The translations under genes were made by a program, and so were the position numbers. The notes under the pieces are model-generated. The model did not search any database. It was not told where the DNA came from and was given only the letters and a program-made list of their open reading frames with translations. A stretch of 64,000 nucleotides of DNA from Scylla paramamosain (taxonomy: Eukaryota > Arthropoda > Malacostraca > Decapoda > Portunidae): the NCBI RefSeq assembly GCF_035594125.1, contig NC_087166.1, forward strand, positions 18,291,266 through 18,355,265. The letters run 5' to 3'. Below are positions 60,721-64,000 of this stretch, one piece after another. Numbering within the stretch: the stretch's first letter is position 1; the number at the start of each line of letters is the position of its first letter.

Positions 60721-61768
60721 TTGAGTTATCAAAACAGTACTAGCAAATCTGACACTTCTGCGCCTTCGAGCGCTCTAGATTCTGAAGACAATTTTCCAGG
60801 GGAATTTTCCCTAAAAGACTTCTTTGATAATTCCTTGATTCAAGAGATTAAAATTACACACACACCTAGTTCAGACACTTGGCACACCATACATCAAGTT
60901 GTCTTGCCTCAAGCCCTTCGTAACCATGCCCTTGCCATTGCTCATGCTAACATTGCTGGTCATTTAGGGGTAACTAAGACATATCACAAGATTTTTGAAC
61001 ACTACTATTGGCTGAGGATGAAACATGATGTGGGTAGATATTGCCGCACTTGTCACACATGTAAGGTTAAAGGTAAACCAGGCCCTGGCGTTCCACTCTA
61101 TCCACTCATCCCTATTCCAGTTGTTGACGAGCCTTTTAGTAGGATTGTGATTGACTGTGTCGGACCTCTGCCCAGATCAAAGCGTGAGAATAAGGATCTT
61201 TTAACTATCATGGATATAGCTACTTGATACCCTGAGGCTATCCCTTTGAGAAACGATACTACAAAGAATATTGTGAAGGCCCTCATCAAGTTTTTCACCC
61301 AAGTCGGATTGCCGACTGAAGTCCAATCAGACCAGGGTTCTAATTTCACTTCTGGTTTGTTTGAAAAGGTGATGAAATCATTAGGGATTAAACAATACCG
61401 GTCCACTGCTTCCCATCCACCAGGGGGTTGTGGATAGATTCCACAATACTCTGAAAACCATGATAAGAGGATTTTGTCTGGATACGGGTTCTGAATGGGA
61501 TGACGGAATCGATCACCTTTTGTTCTCAGTGAGAGATAGTGTACGAAAGAGCCTCGGGTATTCCCCTTTTCAGCTTGTATATGGTCAAGTTAGGGGTCCC
61601 CTTAAAGTCTTAAAGGAGTGTTGGCTGGACGAAGAAGACGAAATTCCAGTGGCCACGTATGTGGAATCTTTTAAAAACAGGTTAAAAGTTGCTATCTCTT
61701 ATTCCTATGCTCACCTTGGTAACGCTCAGAGTAAAATGAAACGGTACTATGATGAAGCTCATAAGTAA
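60721..61768 (+). pseudogene. Integrase of Gmr1-like element
   Basis: Zinc-binding HHCC: AHANIAGHLGVTKTYHKI...YCRTCHTC (about 60945-61065). Core: RIVIDCVGPLPRSKR (first Asp), a stop at 61225-61227 replacing the Arg of T-R-Y-P-E-A, then in the same frame VQSDQGSNFTSGLFEK (second Asp) and SLGIKQYRSTASHPPGG. A frameshift near 61430 leads to frame 61430-61768, VDRFHNTLKTMIRGFC, where the catalytic Glu position reads Asp, then LGYSPFQLVYGQVRGPL. A decayed integrase placed upstream of RT. Confidence 0.82.
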
Positions 61769-61806
61769 AGTTAAGGGAATTCAAGAAGGGAGATTTAGTT
61801 CTTGTT

Positions 61807-62397
61807 TTGCTTCCTATGCCCAGTCAACCACTCAAGTGGAGATTCTCTGGTCCTTATAAAGTATTGAAAAGAATGTTCAGTGTGAATAATGTTCTTGCTA
61901 CTCCTGACAGACGTAAGAAACGTCTTGTTCATGGAAATCTATTGAAAGCATACCATACAAGGGATAGGTTGACAGAGGATGTTGCAGTGTTGGGTGACAC
62001 AAAGGAGGTAGCAATGGTTGTGCCGTGTGATACTAGTTGTGGGGAGAATGGGCAACAGGCGTTGATGACTGATCCACGTTTAACTAACACAGTCATCTTG
62101 GAAAACATAGAACAAAAAGTAAAACATCTCTCTGATTTTCATGCAGCCAGTATTAACTCTCTTCTGAAGGAGCATTCGGAACTCTTTAACGACGTATCAG
62201 GTGCCTGCCCTCTCTTATCCCACGATGTCCTACTGAGCGACCATGCTCTCTTTCGTCAGGGGCCATATCGCATCAACAGCGAAAAGCGGGAGTTTCTGGA
62301 GGGCGAGTTGCGTCGCTTGAAGGAGCAGGGCATGATTCGGCCAAGCCTGATTCCTTGGGCTTCTCTAGTGGTGCTGGTACTCAAAGGTGAGAGTTAA
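61807..62397 (+). pseudogene. Integrase GPY tail joined to RT N-terminus
   Basis: One frame holds KWRFSGPYKVLKRMFSVNNV, the integrase GPY/F module, and about 110 codons later the start of RT: HDVLLSDHALFRQGPYRINS, EFLEGELRRLKEQGMIRPS and PWASLVVLVLKGES, ending at a stop (62395) where W-R-L-C-I-D-Y-R should follow. The physical continuity of integrase tail and RT start in one frame is direct evidence for the IN-RT order. Confidence 0.85.
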
Positions 62398-63178
62398 CGC
62401 CTGTGCATCGACTACAGAAAGGTTAATAGAGTCACCGTGCCTGACTCATACCCTCTACCATGCGTGGACGACATCATCGACGACCTTGGACAAGCCCGGT
62501 ACTTGACGAAGCTGGATCTCCTTCAGGGATACAATCAGGTACCCCTGACAACCCGCGCCATCCCTGTCTCTAACTTTACTACGCCGTCTGGGTTGTGGGA
62601 GTGAAGTGCTCCCCTTTGGTTTCCGAAATGCTCCAGTGACCTTTCAGAGGCTGATGGCGTTTGTGACCCGTGATCTGGTAGGCGTAACGTGCTACCTGGA
62701 CGACATAGTGGTGTGGAGCGAGACCTGGGAGGACCATGTGACCTGTCTACGTTTGCTGTTCCAGGCCCTGTCCAAGGCAAACCTCACCATCAAGTTGAAA
62801 AAGTCCGAATTTGGTCACGCCCACGTCACATTCCTGGGTCACGTTGTCGGTCATGGTCATGTCGCGGCAGTTGAAGCCAAAGTCGAAGCCATTCTCCAGT
62901 ACTCAGTCCCTGAGGAAAGGAAGGTCCTAATGATGTTTATTGGTATGATTGGTTACTACAGGCGGTTTTGTGAGAACTTTGCCCAAGTCTCAGCTCCTCT
63001 CACCGATCTACTAAGTACCAAACACGCTTATCATTGGTCAAGTGAGTGCCAACATTCGTTTAAGAGGCTGAAGGGGATGTTAGCCAGCGCTCCTGTGTTA
63101 CAAGATCCTGACATGAGGAAACCATTTACAATTAGTGTTGATGCAAGTGGTAGCGGTGTTGATGCTGTTCTCTTCTAA
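62398..63178 (+). pseudogene. Reverse transcriptase and RNase H start
   Basis: RLCIDYRKVNRVTVPDSYPL and ARYLTKLDLLQGYNQVPL (catalytic-type K-x-D) precede a frameshift near 62600; frame 62606-63178 has LPFGFRNAPVTFQRLM, the YLDD box at 62693-62704, FLGHVVGHGHV and YYRRFCENFAQVSAPLTDLL. RNase H begins KPFTISVDASGSGVDAVLF (catalytic Asp) and meets a stop at 63176. Confidence 0.88.
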
Positions 63179-63474
63179 CCATATTTTAATGAAATGCTGC
63201 TTCACGTGTGCTATTACTCATATAAATTTAAACCCTACCAAAAGTCGTATGCCACCGTGAAGGCGGCGGCTTTAGGAATACTACATTGGATAAATTCAGA
63301 ATATATTCAACCTGCACTGCACATCCTATAACTGTCAAAACTGACCATAATCCTCTGGTATTCATTGAACGTGTCAAGTTTAGTAACATGCGCATCCTCC
63401 GGTGGGCTCTTACGCTCCAACCATTTAGTTTCAATATTGTACATGTCAAGGCAGATGCTTTGTCGATAATTTAG
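63179..63474 (+). pseudogene. RNase H remainder
   Basis: After frame breaks, frame 63286-63474 contains ITVKTDHNPLVFIERVKFSN and RILRWALTLQPFSFNIVHVK ending ADALS, the last RNase H catalytic Asp region (T-D-H-x-P-L) and the closing A-D-A-L-S. The pol gene ends here with no integrase after it. Confidence 0.8.
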
Positions 63475-63535
63475 AATGTGTACTTGTATTTAGTAAATTA
63501 TTCCAACTTTTATATTCTTAATAAAAGTTTCTTTT

Positions 63536-63550
63536 TGGAGGGAGGTTTTA
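63536..63550 (+). promoter_or_regulatory. Polypurine tract
   Basis: 'ggagggagg' followed by a short T-rich end, directly before TGTACAC. Confidence 0.5.
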
Positions 63551-63959
63551 TGTACACATAGCCGTATAGTTGCCATGTTGGCGTTTTCAGTGGTTCACTG
63601 TCTCTCACCAGCGTGAGACCGGGGTTTGGGAGTGTTGGCCTGGCTTACGGGAAGGCGGTGAGGAGTCATTCTCTCTACCGGCGTCCTGGGCTTTGGTTCT
63701 CAGTCCTTCATGGACTTATTTTGTGTTACGTGGTTGTGCTACGATGTAAGGTTGGTGACTGTTAGTTAGGGACCTGTAGCTTGTGGTAAAGCTATAGTTC
63801 TAGGTAGGAATTTACTAATGTTTGGCATGTGAATTAAATATGGTGTTCTAAAACTTCATAATTCGTTTGTATCACCTTCGCGGACCCGAGTGTTTACCTT
63901 GACTGCCTGATGACTTCAGTAATGAAGTCACTTCACAGGGGGTACCACTTATTGTTACA
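63551..63959 (+). repeat. 3' LTR of Gmr1-like element (putative)
   Basis: TGTACACATAG...ATTGTTACA, 409 bp, with TGTA/TACA ends. A polyadenylation-like attaaa lies near 63833. No second copy is in the window, so ends are inferred from the TG...CA rule and the polypurine tract. Confidence 0.5.
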
Positions 63960-64000
63960 GTTGGATATCGGGCCAACTGATGATCACAGGATACACTAAC

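Larger units (their letters stand above)
59600..63959 (+). mobile_element. Gmr1-like Ty3/gypsy element, 5'-truncated, PR-IN-RT-RH order
   Basis: Domains in order: Gag with CCHC, protease, integrase, RT, RNase H, polypurine tract, 3' LTR. Ty3/gypsy elements normally have integrase last; integrase before RT with gypsy-type sequence is the mark of Gmr1-like elements. The 5' LTR and Gag start are missing; sequence before about 59600 is not Gag-like. Several stops and frameshifts show it is inactive. Confidence 0.8.

Overview
This window is animal nuclear DNA, most likely from a decapod crustacean, possibly a brachyuran crab. That inference rests on three things: very dense, long (AT)n, (GA)n and (TG)n microsatellites; a high-copy Jockey/CR1-like LINE resembling reverse-transcriptase genes annotated in swimming crabs; and an arthropod-type (CCTAA)n telomere-like tract. 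There are no bacterial operons, tRNA or rRNA genes, or CRISPR arrays. Many long open frames are only translated microsatellites.

The one convincing host gene is part of an ionotropic receptor (IR/iGluR-like) gene on the + strand. Four exons with good splice signals and compatible phases lie at 9496-9714, 22251-22398, 31199-31356 and 32324-32475. They encode the lead-in to the ligand-binding domain, S1 and the first membrane segment. The first two introns (12.5 and 8.8 kb) are filled with LINE copies, LTRs and microsatellites. Earlier exons and the pore/S2 exons were not found.

Region by region. 1-4.2 kb: remains of an LTR element (protease, gag, LTR, all - strand). 4.2-8.7 kb: a near full-length LINE split by a piggyBac derivative whose catalytic core is deleted. 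8.9-9.1 kb: a mariner remnant inside (TA)n. 9.5-32.5 kb: the IR gene with LTRs, a Penelope fragment, a Ty3-type integrase fragment and about ten LINE fragments in both orientations. 33.5-37.4 kb: a young CsRn1-like Ty3 element with 175-bp LTRs and an internal inversion bounded by a hairpin. 38.5-43.7 kb: a decayed endogenous DNA-virus-like module on the - strand (adenain-like protease, F54H12.2-like protein, basic core-like protein, penton-like protein and companions). 44.0-45.8 kb: the 5' end of another LTR element. 46.3 kb: a second mariner remnant. 47.2-48.3 kb: a telomere-like tract and a broken Merlin transposase. 48.8-59.3 kb: more LINE copies and a PIF/Harbinger-like remnant with two MADF-like copies. 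59.6-63.96 kb: a Ty3-type element whose integrase precedes its reverse transcriptase (Gmr1-like order), ending in a 3' LTR.

Apart from the IR exons, nearly everything recognisable is selfish DNA in various states of decay. Microsatellites sit repeatedly at LINE 3' ends, inside LTRs, or at transposon termini, so element insertion and microsatellite birth appear linked here. All identifications come from reading motifs; no database search was run.
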